A stretch of DNA of 64,000 nucleotides from Serinus canaria (GCF_022539315.1 NC_066343.1:48902205-48966204), one strand, 5' to 3'. Numbered from the stretch's first letter, positions 27,461 to 39,178 are shown. The notes: generated by a model from the sequence alone, not told the origin. Translations and numbers: made by a program.

Positions 27461-28144
27461 TGCAGGAAAAGGAGACTTTCCTGGAAAGTGACCGAGCAGC
27501 CCCTCAGCTGCCTTCGACACCTGCGTCCCCCTCGGTACCCCCAGGCACACTGCCCCCCATTCCAGGAGAAATCTCCCTCCCACACTGCTCCCGCCCAGCC
27601 TGTGGGACTCAGCTGGCACAGGGTACCTGGGGGAGGAGGTCCGGCAAGGAGGAAGTGGCTGGGAGCCCTCAGTGATGCCGAAGGCCCCAGAGCACTCTCA
27701 GGAACCAGAACCAAATGCACTGGCTACTGAAGTGCTGTGAGTTTATGGCTCTTTGCCCCTCAGTAATAACACATAAGTCTCTGGGCCTGCACCACAACCA
27801 GCACCTGAGGAGGACAGCAAACACCCCTGAAGGGTGAAAACCCTTGAATCACAGGATGTTTATTATGTTGTGATAGCTTTTTGAGTTGAGATAAGCCTCA
27901 GTCTTCTCAGATCCTGCAATGAGTAACTTTCCCCTTAGTGTGAGGACTTGGCAACAGGCAATGCAGCAATGCAGGGAACTGTTGGTGCCTGTGAAGCACT
28001 CTGTCTTGGCACTTCAAAGATCTGTCAGGGGAGAAGAACCCCTTGCTTGTGGTAAGAAAACTTCAGAAGTGGAAGGTAAACTCTGGAGGCTGTCTCTTCT
28101 AAACCCCTGCTCAAACAGGGCCACTTAAGAGAGAGTAGCACAGG

Positions 28145-28275
28145 ACCATATGCGGATGGCTTTTGAGAATCTTTAGGATGGAGGTAACACAAGCCATTCT
28201 AGTGGTTTTTCAGCCTCACAGAAAGAAAAGAGTTTTTCCTTATATTTAATAAGTTTCCTCCTGTATTTCAGTCAC
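28145..28275 (-). mobile_element. CR1 LINE fragment, left part of a split copy
   Basis: GAAAGAAAAGAGTTTTTCCT followed by TTTCCTCCTGTATTTCAGTC resembles reverse-oriented CR1 3'-region text. A second CR1 piece in the same orientation resumes at 28638, so this is likely one copy interrupted by the LTR-type repeat at 28276-28637. Confidence 0.55.
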
Positions 28276-28637
28276 AGGCTGCAGAATGGATATCTGCTCC
28301 ATTGTGGACCTGACTGGGTTCCAGGAGCGCAAACTGTGCCACCATATTTTTTTCCACAGGGTCCAAGAATCTCTCTTCCAGTGCCTGAATTACCTTTTCC
28401 TCCTCCTTCTTCTAACCTTGATGTCTGCAGGGCTGCTTGTCTTTTTCAGGTGCTGTTGAATGGCTTTTTTTACCCTCTCTTGATTATGTTATCACAGGGG
28501 CATTGCCACCACTGCTCTGCTTTGGTCCGCAGTAAGTCTGTCTTGGAACCAAGTGAAAGTGGCTCTCTCTGACATGGGGGGAGTTTCTGAAAGCTTACCA
28601 AAGCCAACCCAGTAGTCCCCTGGCTACCCAACTCATA
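28276..28637 (-). mobile_element. Fragment of an avian ERV LTR-type repeat
   Basis: Segments such as ATCTGCTCCATTGTGGACCT, TTGATGTCTGCAGGGCTGCT and the ATGTTATCACAGGGGCATTG block align by eye, in the same order and orientation, with the copy at 43.4-44.3 kb. It sits between two CR1 pieces. Orientation is inferred from the longer copies. Confidence 0.65.
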
Positions 28638-28800
28638 TAGGAGCCCATAACTGGACACAGCACTCCAAGTGTGGCCTCACCAGTGCTGAGCAGAGGCCAG
28701 TGATGACTTCCCTTTTCTTGTTTTCAATACTATGTGTAATGCAGCTGGGGATTTTTGTAGCAAAATACAATCTAGCTTCTTTCAAGGAGGAAAATTCAGA
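28638..28800 (-). mobile_element. CR1 LINE fragment, right part of a split copy
   Basis: AACTGGACACAGCACTCC and GTGTGGCCTCACCAGTGCTG are complements of conserved CR1 ORF2 C-terminal coding text. The minus-strand translation contains SALVRPHLECCVQLWAP, a CR1 reverse-transcriptase C-terminal signature. The frame is short and broken. Confidence 0.85.
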
Positions 28801-31741
28801 ATGGAGCCTGTTGTGCATATATATGTGCATATCAATAGTTTAAACATGAGAGTGTTTCCTTGGCACATGAATTGCTCAGGTTACATGGCATCCAGTTGTA
28901 CCAAGGTAAAGTTTAAATATTTGCTGTTTTGAAGATGGTTCTGTTGAGCATATCTGGACTATCTTAGAGTTAGAGACAGCAACTTTAAAAATAACTTTAT
29001 AAATCTTTTTGTGTTGTCTTTAGGTTAGTCAAGTATACGTGTATACATGTATGTAAATGTAGCTAGTTATTTCTTCTGTCCTGTAGGTCAAGAACTTACT
29101 TCTGTTAGGTCTGCACAGAACTACCTGGGTTTTACTTTTTAATATTTTAGCATTCTTTGTAACAGCTCGTTATATTCATGGCATGTAAAACATATGAAAT
29201 TTGTTTCTATTTTAAAGCAAATTTCTGGTCCTAGAGCAAAGTCTTAACAGAAAGATTTTAACTTTGTCATACGCACCTTGCACTGAGAACTTAAGACACC
29301 TTTCCTTTTATTGTGCTGTGTCTTGTTAGGTGGTAGTTGTATCATAGTTTTTTGTGTGCACTGTCTCTAGGTGAAAACCATGCAAATGCTGAATTGTTTC
29401 TGTTGATATAAAATATGGCACATTTCAAAGTGCAAAACTAATGGATTTTTAAAGGTTTGTGTTAGGTAGGAGTAACATGCAGGTAGTCTAAGGCAGTGTA
29501 AAGAAGTTTTGTCCAGGAGCTTGAGGATCGTGAAAAGGTGTGAGGAGAGATAGGAAGGGAAAGAAGAGAAAAATATCAATTCTTGTAAATATCACAAAAC
29601 TCAGTTAAGGATACTGTTGTCACTTCCTCTTATTCTAGGAGATACACCATCTCTCTTCTAGTAAACAAATTAAAAGAAGGGAAGAATATTTCATTAGTAT
29701 TTTGTTAGGTGCAGTATGTCATAACTGTGCAACTTGCCCTGGTGTTCTAGATTTTGTAATTTGTACTTCATAAGGAAATTTCCGTCTTGGCTGAAAAAAG
29801 CCAACTGTAGTTGAAAAAAGTAGCCAGTATGACTGGCTACTTCATTGATTAGTGAGCAGCCTTGACATTTCAAATGTGAGCAGACCATTTAAATTGTGCT
29901 AATTTGCAAATATATTGTGAAAGTATAGTGGATACAGCAGGAACCGGAACAAAATCTGTTTTTCAACTCCCGTAAGTATTGCCATCGATCTTATTTTGTA
30001 TTTGGTGTGAGTTGAACTACATTTTTATCCTGCCTTCTCAGAGTGATTGAGGTAGTTGTGTCATTATCTTAATTCACCAGAAATGGAGAATCAGCTGATG
30101 GCATACCAGATTTGGACATTTTAACTGAGTAAGTGTTTTAATTATGGTTGTAGGGTTCTGTGGCTTTCTGGGTTTTTTCCTTAGAATGGAGGCAAAATAG
30201 TATTTGTTTAAGTGGGCAGTGTTATTGACATAGAAATAACAAAATATAGCATAGCAAATCAATGTTGACTCAGTTATAGAGAAAATAAGTCTTGCAGTGA
30301 GTAGGCACATTTTTTCTGCTTGGTACCAGAAACTTGAACTACAATGTACAGAGTTGGAGGAAAGCTGCTCTTTACCAGAAGTAAAAAATCAGCACTTGTT
30401 TAAGTATGATGTACTCAGTGGGATACCTGTCAATTCATCTCAGATATTAAATGTAAATATAATAGCTGCATTGGCATATGTGCTGTGAACAGTAACACTT
30501 CAGCAAACTTGTTTAAAACACAAAGCCAATTTTGTGGGGTCTGACAGGCAAGTTTTCTTTTGCAGTCAAGGAACTTGCCTTACAATGACTGATAGTTTTT
30601 GCTTGCTTTGTTGAACTGTAGTAGAACTGCCGGTAATATTTGTCTCTCCATATGCTAAATGTGTGAATAGTTGAGGGTAGCTCAGGCTTTCAGCTCTTCA
30701 TGCTACAGTTGTTCTCCTAAAGTTACAAAAAAAAATAAAAATCAGTACTGATTTGTTTTGCGCATAAGAACTATTTGCTGTGAAATTGTAGATAGAATTG
30801 GAATAATAGCTCTGTAACAGTAAAACTATTTTATACTTAAAGGCAGTACATGTTTGTTTACACAGTGCAAGTTCCAAATGTTGGCATCAGGGTCCTCTCT
30901 TTCCATGTGAAAAGAAGCCAGCATAGTAGCACCTGTGTAGTTTATGCAAGGTGAGAAAGACTCATAGTATAGGATGAAGCCTTAAGGAACAAAAGCTGTA
31001 AGAAAAGCTGCAGTAGGAATTAAACAGGTTTTTTTTTTTTTCAGTAAGGATAACAAGCCTACTGCTGTAATGCTACAAGGATGTGAGCAGTGAAAGAACA
31101 AATAATTTTTGTGTCTCTTCACTGGAGACAGGGAGGTATCATGCTGTAATCCAAGCCAGGCAAATAATAATGTTGTGTATGGTGAAGTTCATTCTTAGTA
31201 AGGCAAAGTTATGTGAAGTAGGAAGTATGCTAAGTTATTTCTTACACCTGTGTAACCATTTGAATTAAATCTTACTATTTCCACTTGTGAAATGGTGGAG
31301 AAATTTGTTTCTTATTTCTGTTCTTATCTGAGAGCTGTCTTTTAATCTCTTACTTGTGAAGATGATGTACAGATCCAAGCTCATTCTTAATAGGAAATTT
31401 TCTTACCTCAAAAACCTACATCTTTTTTCTTATGTATAGTGTTTTAAGCTTCATCTTCCAGTCTGGTTGCATTGGTTTTGGGTTGCACTATTCTTTTGTG
31501 TACAGCCACAGTGGATCAGATGCAGACTATTGAACCTGGAACCATACTGTCCATACCTTAGTTTGATTTTAGTCCATTCTTTCTTGTAGTCAGTTTGTCA
31601 GTTGCTGCAGACAGTCTGTATGTTTTTTTCACTTTTCTACATACAGACTTCTTAAATGTAACTGAATCTATCTGAGAAACTAAAACATTAAAGTTTTCCT
31701 ATAAAAATCTTTACTTTTTTGATGCCTGGAAGATACCACCA

Positions 31742-31769
31742 ATTCTTGCTTACTAAGGTAAGCAAGAAT
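31742..31769. repeat. Perfect 12-bp-stem, 4-nt-loop hairpin
   Basis: Arms ATTCTTGCTTAC and GTAAGCAAGAAT flank loop TAAG. The tight loop and perfect stem stand out from the background. No function is evident. Confidence 0.9.
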
Positions 31770-32345
31770 GTCTGGTTAAGCTGAATATAGGTTAATAATT
31801 TAGTAACTACTGATTTACTTGATTTTTTTTCCCAAGATGTTAGATGTTATCTCTCTAAGAAGAGATAAATGAGTTATGGGAAGAAGGTTGTTGGTTTTTC
31901 TTTAGGTTGAATTAAGAAATCTAAGCACTCTGCTTAAGTCTCTGTTTTGTTGGGTTTTGGGGTTTTTTTTTGGGTTTGTTTTTTTTTTTAATGAAGGTTT
32001 AGGTTGTCTTAGAAAAACTACTGGATTACTGATTTATTTGTGCTATAGCATAAGCATCATCTTTAACATTTAGGACACAAGTTATCTGGAAATTTGCCAC
32101 TGCTAAGATTGAGTGTGTGGAGAGGCTATCTCAGAGAAACACTGGTCATCATATTTGCCACTAAAAGTGTTTGGATGTTTCTGATGTTACAAAGGTATGT
32201 CATGAAATTAAAGAGGCAGTTTACCTGTGGGTCCTTTGTCAGGAAATTATATGTATCTGAATTTAATAGGCTTCTTTTATTAAGGCTGAACAAGTCCCTT
32301 CTGACCTTCTGGTCTGACTTTCCTGCCACATCAAATATAATAGCT

Positions 32346-32443
32346 ATTTTCTTTTTTTTCTTTTTTCCTATTTCTATTTTCTTCTTTATTTTTTCCTTTT
32401 TCTTATTTCTGTTTCCTTTTTTCTTTTTACCCCTTTCTCTGGA
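32346..32443 (+). repeat. Long polypyrimidine tract
   Basis: About 100 nt of T-rich pyrimidine with scattered A. It creates long chance frames on both strands (Phe-rich on +, Lys-rich on -) that are not genes. Confidence 0.85.
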
Positions 32444-33550
32444 ATCCAAAGATCGATAGATGGATAGAGCATTTCAGATGGATAAAGCATTTCATTACTT
32501 CCTGTCTAAAGTCTGGAACTGAGGCACTTGGTGTTATAGTCAAATCTGCTGTTGGTTGTCTTTACTGCAAGGATATATCAAGCTACAGTTCCCATTTTCT
32601 TTACTCCAGTTGTGTCTAAATACTTAGTAATTTTTAACATGTCAACACTTAGTATGTGTTACAATGTATTGTTTTTTAGGGAGATCAGAAAGACTCATCT
32701 GAAACAAGTTAAAATTATACATAATTAAAGGCATCAGCACAAGTAAAATATATGAGAAAATTTTTTTCTACTACTATTATTAAATAAAGAGCACATAATA
32801 TGCTGGGATTTTTACCTTTTAAAAATTACAGATATCAATTAAAATACATTCCACTGTCTGTTCTTTAAACAATTTTTCCTTGCAGATTCTTTTTGCAATA
32901 TAAAATAAAGTTGTCAAAGTATCTTGAAAGATGAATGTTCTACTATAGCAAATGCTGTCAAGACAAGAACACTCTTAAGTAGTCTTAGGAAGAGAGAGGA
33001 ATGTTGTCCATTGATACACAGAAGATATCAGATTATGGTTTAAGAGCCTACAAGTCTTCTGGTAAGTCAGAAATACTAAGCCACTAATTTGTGATTGATC
33101 TAGGACCTGAAGTTATTAAAAATATTGCATTTTTAAAAATGTTTCCATTGTAAGTTCCATATTTTCACTTTCCACACTTTCATGTAAATTATTTGATCAG
33201 TTCCTAGGTCTGAAAGTTTAATGTCCTAGAAATAACTTTGAAAATTTTTTTCAGTTTACGGAGTTCAGAGGATAAATCTGCCTCGTGTTGTGCAGACCAT
33301 GATGAGCAAGCTATACCAATGTTCAGGGCTGACTGAGGCTTCAAGGTAGAGTTAATTACTCTGATGCTAAGGAAGAGTTTGCATGCCCTGCTGAGAGCAT
33401 TCTGCATAATTCATGAATGTAATCAGTAAAGAAGCTTTGCACTGAATCGTTCACAAAACTTGGCTCTTTCTTCATGGCTTCATTGACAGTGCTTCTGACA
33501 GAATGCAGAAACACTGCATTTTATTCTTTGTAATATTTTTAGGTTTAAAT

Positions 33551-33912
33551 ATGGTTTAAGTCCATCTGGCGCCTAAATCCCATGCAGGTGCCCAGTCACT
33601 TCCTCACCAGAAGGATCTGGAAGAGATTTAGAGGGGTTATCCCTGTGGCCAGTTGGGGTCAACTGTCCTGAGTGTGTCCCCTCTCAGCTTCTTGCACACC
33701 CCAGCCTACTCACTGGTGGGGTAGTCTTAGAAAAACTACTGGAGAGATGTAGTAGTACAAGAAGCATAGAATGTCTTGGTTTTGTGCAAGTGCTGTTTAG
33801 CAATAAGAAAAATATCTATCATTAATCCTGTGGTAAGCACAAATTCAAAACCCAACCCGATACCAGTCAGTATGAAGGAAATTAACTCTACCCCAGCTAA
33901 ACCCAGCACATT
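33551..33912 (-). repeat. Left LTR (element 3' LTR), internally deleted
   Basis: It starts with a GGTTTAA block and ends with ATTAACTCTACCCCAGCTAA, which read in reverse are the U5 end and U3 start of the family. It is about 180 bp shorter than its partner. The part carrying the TATA and poly(A) region is missing between about 33615 and 33630. Confidence 0.65.
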
Positions 33913-34399
33913 GCAGCCCTTATTTTCTGGCATTTACATCATGCTCAGGTGCCATATTACTTGGTATGACCTCATTAACCACAATCCACTTTCCATTTGA
34001 TGTAATAATTTTCTGTTTGATATAATACTCAGATAGCATTCCCTTGGTCTGGGAGCTACCTCAGCAAAATGTTCAAAAAATGTCTACAAAAGGTCCATTC
34101 AATTTATTTAGTCCATGACTTTGGGCTGTTCTGTTCTGGTCTGATGGTTGTTTGGGACAGGGGAGGTGGTGTGTCTGGAGTAACTGGGCACTAAAGCCAG
34201 CTCAGGTCAATTGCTGCACTGGAGCTGTTTTTTGTAAGTCTTCTCCTCCTTCAGTTTGGGTCGTTAGTGTCATGGTAATTCCTGTAAGATGCAACTCAAA
34301 TCACAGCTTACAGCAGCAGTTTAAAGGTATATCCATTATGACCTCTGTCCCTCATCCTTTTGGGCCAGGTTTTATTTTTTAACATTGCAGTGAACTCCT

Positions 34400-35030
34400 T
34401 CACTTGTTTCTACCCTGCCTACCAGCAAGAATTTCCTGCTGTGGTCCGCCATTAACCTCCGTGGGCTGCAGAGCGACAGCATGTCTCATCATGGTCTTCA
34501 GCAAAACAGGCTGCCGGGGGATATCTTACTTCCCCTCTTCCATCATGGGGTACCACCCACAGGATACAGTTCTCTACAAACTTTTTTAGCATGGGTCTTT
34601 GACACAGGTTGCAGCTCTTCATGACCTGCTCCAGCCTGAGTCCCTTCTAGAAGGTGCAGTTCTTCAGAAACAGCGTACTCCAGCATGGGTCCCTCACAGG
34701 GTCACAAGTTCTGCCAGCAAACCTGCTCCTGGGTGGGCTCCTGTCTCCATGCATTCACAGGTCCTGCCAGGAACTTGCTCCAGCATGAGCCTATTGTGGG
34801 GTCCCAGCTGCTTTCAGTTATCCAGCTATTCCACCCTGGGGTCCTCCATGGACTGAAAGTGGATACATGCTCCTGCATGGACTTGTCCTTCTACTCAAGT
34901 TCACGCTGGTGTTGCAGCCTGTCCAGTACAGCAGCACAGAAACCCGCCACAATGCCCTGGCCACTTGCCAGCCCAGGCACATTGCCATGGCTGTTTTCAA
35001 AATGCTTTCAGGCACAACGCAGTGAGGTGA
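34400..35030 (-). repeat. Degenerate tandem units inside the ERV-like element
   Basis: Variants of CTGCTCCAGC-type text alternating with GGGTCCCTCACAGGG-type text recur at roughly 45-50 bp spacing, as in CAGCCTGAGTCCC, CAGCATGGGTCCC and CAGCATGAGCC. Long chance frames across it (for example 34685-35080 on +) come from stop-poor GC-rich repeats and are not genes. Confidence 0.7.
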
Positions 35031-35250
35031 TCAGCAGCACAGCACTGCAGCGAGGAGCAAAGGCAACAAATGGCCACTAATGAGCACTAGACTCTAATAA
35101 TTCAGTCAAGCAAGCAAGCTCTATGGCAAGCACAGGAGCCTGCTCTTTATGAGCTAAATGGCATTAGCTATAAATTTGATCTAGTACATTTGAGTCAAAT
35201 CTGTTGTTATCTTGAAGTCTTTGTGCTTCACATTGGCCACCAAAAGGACT

Positions 35251-35797
35251 CCTATGAATTAACCCCAGCTGCCAGCTAAACCCCGTACAGCTATTCACTC
35301 ACTTCCCTGCCTCTGGGATTGGGAAGTAAATTTGAAAAGTGAGAAGACTCATAGGTTGAGATAAAAACAGTTTAATAGGGAAAGCAAAAGGCACACGCAT
35401 AAGCAGAATAAAAACCAAGGAATTAATTCAGTGCATCCCATGGGCAGGCAGGTGTTCAGCCATCTCCAGGAGAACAGGACCTCATCACACATAATGGTGT
35501 TGTGGGAAGGCAAATGCCATTGTTACAAATGTCCCTCTTTTCTTCCTTCTTCCCCCCCACTTTATATGCTGATGTTGCAGTCATGTCTCCTCCCAACTTC
35601 CTGTGCACCCCCAGTCTCCTCACTGGCATGGTAGTGTCAAAAGCAATAAAGGCCTTGGCTCTTTTTGTAAGCAGCCCTGCTCAGCAATAACAAAAGCAGC
35701 TGTATTTTATCAACTCTGTGTTTTCAGCACAAATCCAACACATAGTCTCACTGCAACATCTGGGAAGAAAATTAACTCTGTTCCAGACAAAATTACA
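35251..35797 (-). repeat. Right LTR (element 5' LTR)
   Basis: Read on the minus strand it has, in order, a U3 start at about 35797, a TATATAAAG-type box (complement of CTTTATATGC at about 35560), the CCCATGGGAT segment and AAACTGTTTTTATCTCAACC near the U5 side. It is near full length, about 547 bp, and the best-preserved copy of this family in the window. Confidence 0.75.
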
Positions 35798-37029
35798 TGA
35801 TGACTATAGACTTTTTTTTTCTTTTCTTTTTTCTTTAATTATTTCTCTTTCAGTAGGAACATAAGCATGAATAAGAATAATTTAGGATGGGAGGATAATT
35901 TGGGAGAAAGGTATAAGGATAAGCAAGGCTTGTTTGGCTACACCGCTACTAGGTGTAAAATGACAGATGTAAATGAGAACTGTGAAGTTCATCTGGACCC
36001 TCTATGTCCTTATCATATTCTACATTCCCTGCCTGTTGACGTCTTAATTCTTTTCTAATTGCATTGTATTTCAGAATTATTTTGCATTCTCAGCACTTTC
36101 TTCTCCATTTTATGTGAGTTGACACCATACCAAGCAGAGTCCCAGTTGCAGCTAAGGTGTGAATTATTGCAGCTATTATTACTGGATAATTGGGACTGTA
36201 GTAATATTCTTAGAGACACTGATCAAATCTCCAAATTTCAGGCACACATTTTTTTTATGCTCTACTTCTAGTCTGTTAAAAGCTAAGAATCAAGCACTAG
36301 TCAAATATGCTGGTCTTTGGATTTCTTCTGAGGGTTGATATCTATTCTCAAACATCTTTCCATTCATCTGTTTCTTGCAAATAGTTGCAGACTGTCGCAC
36401 ACAAGCCAATATGAAAAAATACTGTACGTCTGATTTCTAATTCATTCTAATTCATTCACTTTTAATTCATTTTTTAGGTGTCTGAGTGTAAGGTGAATAA
36501 GAATTTCACTTTTCTGTTTTAAGCAAGCAGTGTAATGTCTCAGAGCAAGAATAAAATGGTATGTTTAACAAATAGACCTTCTTGCTACAAGGAAGGAAAA
36601 CTCCAAGGAAAGATATGCCTCAGATGATGTCTCAGTCATTAGCAAAGTGGAATAGTCACAAACTTGTCTCTTGACAGGCATGATATATATCCTTCTCTTA
36701 CAAAATAAAATTGCAGGTTGAGGAAGACAGAAATGGGAGAAACTGGTGAGATTTTATCCATTCCATTCATTGTTTAAGTAGATTACATATAGTTATCCCT
36801 GAAGTAATCCTGCAGATATCCCAGCTCTGAGGCTATTTGCATGTTTCCCTGGTCAACATGGAAAGGATTTGTCTTAACTTTCTTCTTGTTTTAAGGCAAT
36901 CTAGTCCTTACTGGTGGCAGAGTTATAATATTCTTGTTGAAGTCTTGTTCCTTGTACTTTCATAGATAAAGGACAGCAGTGGCTTCTGTATTTAGTAACC
37001 AAATGGATTTCACATCTGGCCGAGAAAGC
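35798..37029. other. AT-rich non-coding sequence between ERV and CR1
   Basis: Unique-looking sequence with a short T/C run right after the LTR (35812-35850). No gene is seen. Confidence 0.6.
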
Positions 37030-37622
37030 CATCCTGACTTGAATCAGCAACAGTGGTCAGCAGGACCAGGGCAGAGATTGTCCCCCCCATACTTGGAACT
37101 GATGAGGCCACAACTCAAATCCTGTGTTCAGTTTTGGGCCCCTCAATACAGGAACATTGAGGTGCTGGAGCATGTCCAGAGAAGGGCAGTGGAGCCTGGG
37201 GAAGGGTCTGGGGTACAAGTCCTGTGAAGAGCGGCTGAGGGAGGTGGAGATGTTCAGCCGGGAGAAAAGGAGGCTCAGAGGAACCTTACCACTGTCTATA
37301 ACTGTCTGAAAGGAGACAATGCAATATGGGAGCAGCATCTTCTCCCCGGCAACAAGTGACTGGACAAGAGGAAATGGCCTCAAATTGCCTAGAGAGGTTC
37401 AGGTTTGATATTAGGAAACATTTTTGACTGTGGTTAAGCACTGGAATGGGCTGCCCAGGGAACTGGTAGAGTCACTACCCTTGGGAGTGTTCAAACAATG
37501 AGCAGACTTGGCACTTTGTGCTATGGTTTAGCACAAACCAGTGGCCGTGGTGGTGTTTGATCAAAGGTCAGGTTTGATTTTGGAGATATTTTCCAGTATT
37601 AATGATTCTACAATTCTGTGAT
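37030..37622 (+). mobile_element. CR1 LINE 3' end
   Basis: Sense CR1 text runs through the ORF2 C-terminus (CAGTTTTGGGCCCCTCAATA, GAGGTGCTGGAGCATGTCCA) and the 3' UTR (TGGAATGGGCTGCCCAGGGA). It ends in the diagnostic ATTCTGTGATAATTC tail. It is 5'-truncated as usual, with no intact frame. This is the longest CR1 copy here. Confidence 0.93.
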
Positions 37623-38949
37623 AATTCGTCATTGGAGCCTAAACCTGAAATGTTTAGAATATATGTATCCAAATAACTTTCAGTGTGTCAGCAGTATTTT
37701 TCACTAGGATTCTCAAATCTCAGAGCAGCATTCTATATCTTAGTCAAGAGAAGAGTATCACGTAGTAGAAATAGGAACTGCGGAGAGTGTATGTCCAAAA
37801 CTGGGTATAATACTGCCAGACAATGTGATACCTTTTTTAATTTAAACATCTACTTAACATGCACATATTAGTAAATTTTTCTAGCATAAGCTTAGTTTTG
37901 CTGTGTGCTACTATCAAGACACTTTCTGGTAAAATAACATAGAATTTTAATTGCACTGTAATGCAATACTTCCAGCAAAAATACAGAATTTCACCTAACT
38001 CAAAGGTGTTTTATACACAGGGTGCCATCACTTAGTTATCTGCTTACTGTAGTAGGTATACTAGGCACTTAAGTTAAATATTATGGGGATAAGGATTATA
38101 TATTGGTATCAGTGCTGTCTGTGTGAAAATCATGTTAAGCATGTGTGAGCCTGTAACACTGTTTCCAATGTTTTGAACTGCTTCAGCTTCTCAAAAGCTG
38201 AAATATTAAGATTTATGCATCCTAACTAAAGCAACAAAAACTTTAGCTGTTTGGAATCTGATAATTTTTTGATGTATGGATTTTGAGAAAAACTTTGCTG
38301 TAGTTCAGAATAAGTGAAAAGATGTTTCTCTTCATTTTCTTTTCCCGTAGATGTGCAATCTTGCATTAGAACTGTTGTTCTCTAATATGATGTAGCAAGA
38401 CAGGAGCATGCTGTTGAACCTTTTATTCTGTACATTTTCCAAAATTTAAAGATATTTTAAGATCGAACCACTTTTAATTTCTAGACTGCTTTAAATAGCT
38501 CTTTAAGAGCTTTCATAAGTTTTTATCCTAAATCTTCTTTCCTATCCAGTGACTGTAAATTCTAGTTTGGCAAATGATATTGGTGATAACCTGAATATGA
38601 AGTGGTAGGCTGGTATTGTGTCTCTCCCTCTACATTCTCCTTTTTTTTTTTTTCCTCTCTTTTTTTTCCCCTTTCTTTTTGTTCTTAATTGGCTTTCCCT
38701 GTCTCCATTCATAGGGGATCTGTGGGTTGTCACCTGTCTCACCATCTGTTGAACTACCGCTGAGGTGATGGGTGAAGGAAAAAAATTATCAATACAGCCA
38801 TTGGGGCAATAATTCTGGCATGAATTTTTTCCTTCTTCTTGTGCCTGTTGAGGAAATGGCTAACTCTGAAGCATTTGAAAGTTGCCAGTGTATTAATAAT
38901 ACCATAACTTTTAAGTGTTAGATTATGACATGGGCTAAGGCAGATCTAA

Positions 38950-39178
38950 CTCTTTTCAGTGGTGCCCAGTGTAGGTACAAGAGATGATCCTCCCTCAACC
39001 TGAACCAAAGCTTTTTCTGTGAGGCTGACCAAGGATGGGCACAGGTTGTCCACAGAGGCTGTGGAGTTCCTGTTCTTGGCTGTATTCAAAAGTCACCTGG
39101 ACATGGTCCTGGGTAGGAGGTACTTAGGGTAACACTGCTTGAGCAGGTCCCTTCCAGTCTCTGGGATTGTACTGTCAT
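38950..39178 (+). mobile_element. CR1 LINE 3'-UTR fragment
   Basis: TGGAGTTCCTGTTCTTGG, AAAGTCACCTGGACATGGTC and CAGGTCCCTTCCAGTCTCTG match CR1 3' UTR text in sense orientation. The terminal octamer repeats have decayed. Confidence 0.8.

Larger units (their letters stand above)
28801..33550. other. AT-rich non-coding sequence
   Basis: No gene is recognised. It contains the 31742 hairpin, a smaller fold-back at 31847-31868 (TTATCTCT and AGAGATAA) and the polypyrimidine tract at 32.35 kb. Confidence 0.65.
33551..35797 (-). mobile_element. Two-LTR non-autonomous endogenous retrovirus-like element
   Basis: Two related LTRs in the same reverse orientation (33551-33912 and 35251-35797) flank about 1.3 kb of internal sequence. 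The internal part has no gag, pol or env frame. It is largely degenerate tandem GCTCCAGC/GGGTCCCTC-type units. Next to the right LTR, about 35225-35245, the minus strand reads TGGTGGCCAATGTGAAGC. This resembles a Lys-type primer-binding site and lies where a 5' LTR places it. The LTR text resembles a common songbird ERV LTR family (TguLTR5-like from memory). It depended on other elements for movement and is now degenerate. Confidence 0.7.

Noticed and set aside
26935..27730. Long + strand open frames (246 and 237 codons) over the CpG island
   Set aside because: They are opposite-strand shadows of a GC-rich, stop-poor region. The minus strand carries the recognisable RING motif and these frames have no domain.
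32094..32459. 121-codon + strand and 107-codon - strand frames
   Set aside because: Their length comes from a polypyrimidine tract giving Phe-rich or Lys-rich runs. No coding evidence.
34685..35080. 131-codon + strand frame
   Set aside because: It is within the degenerate tandem units of the ERV-like element.
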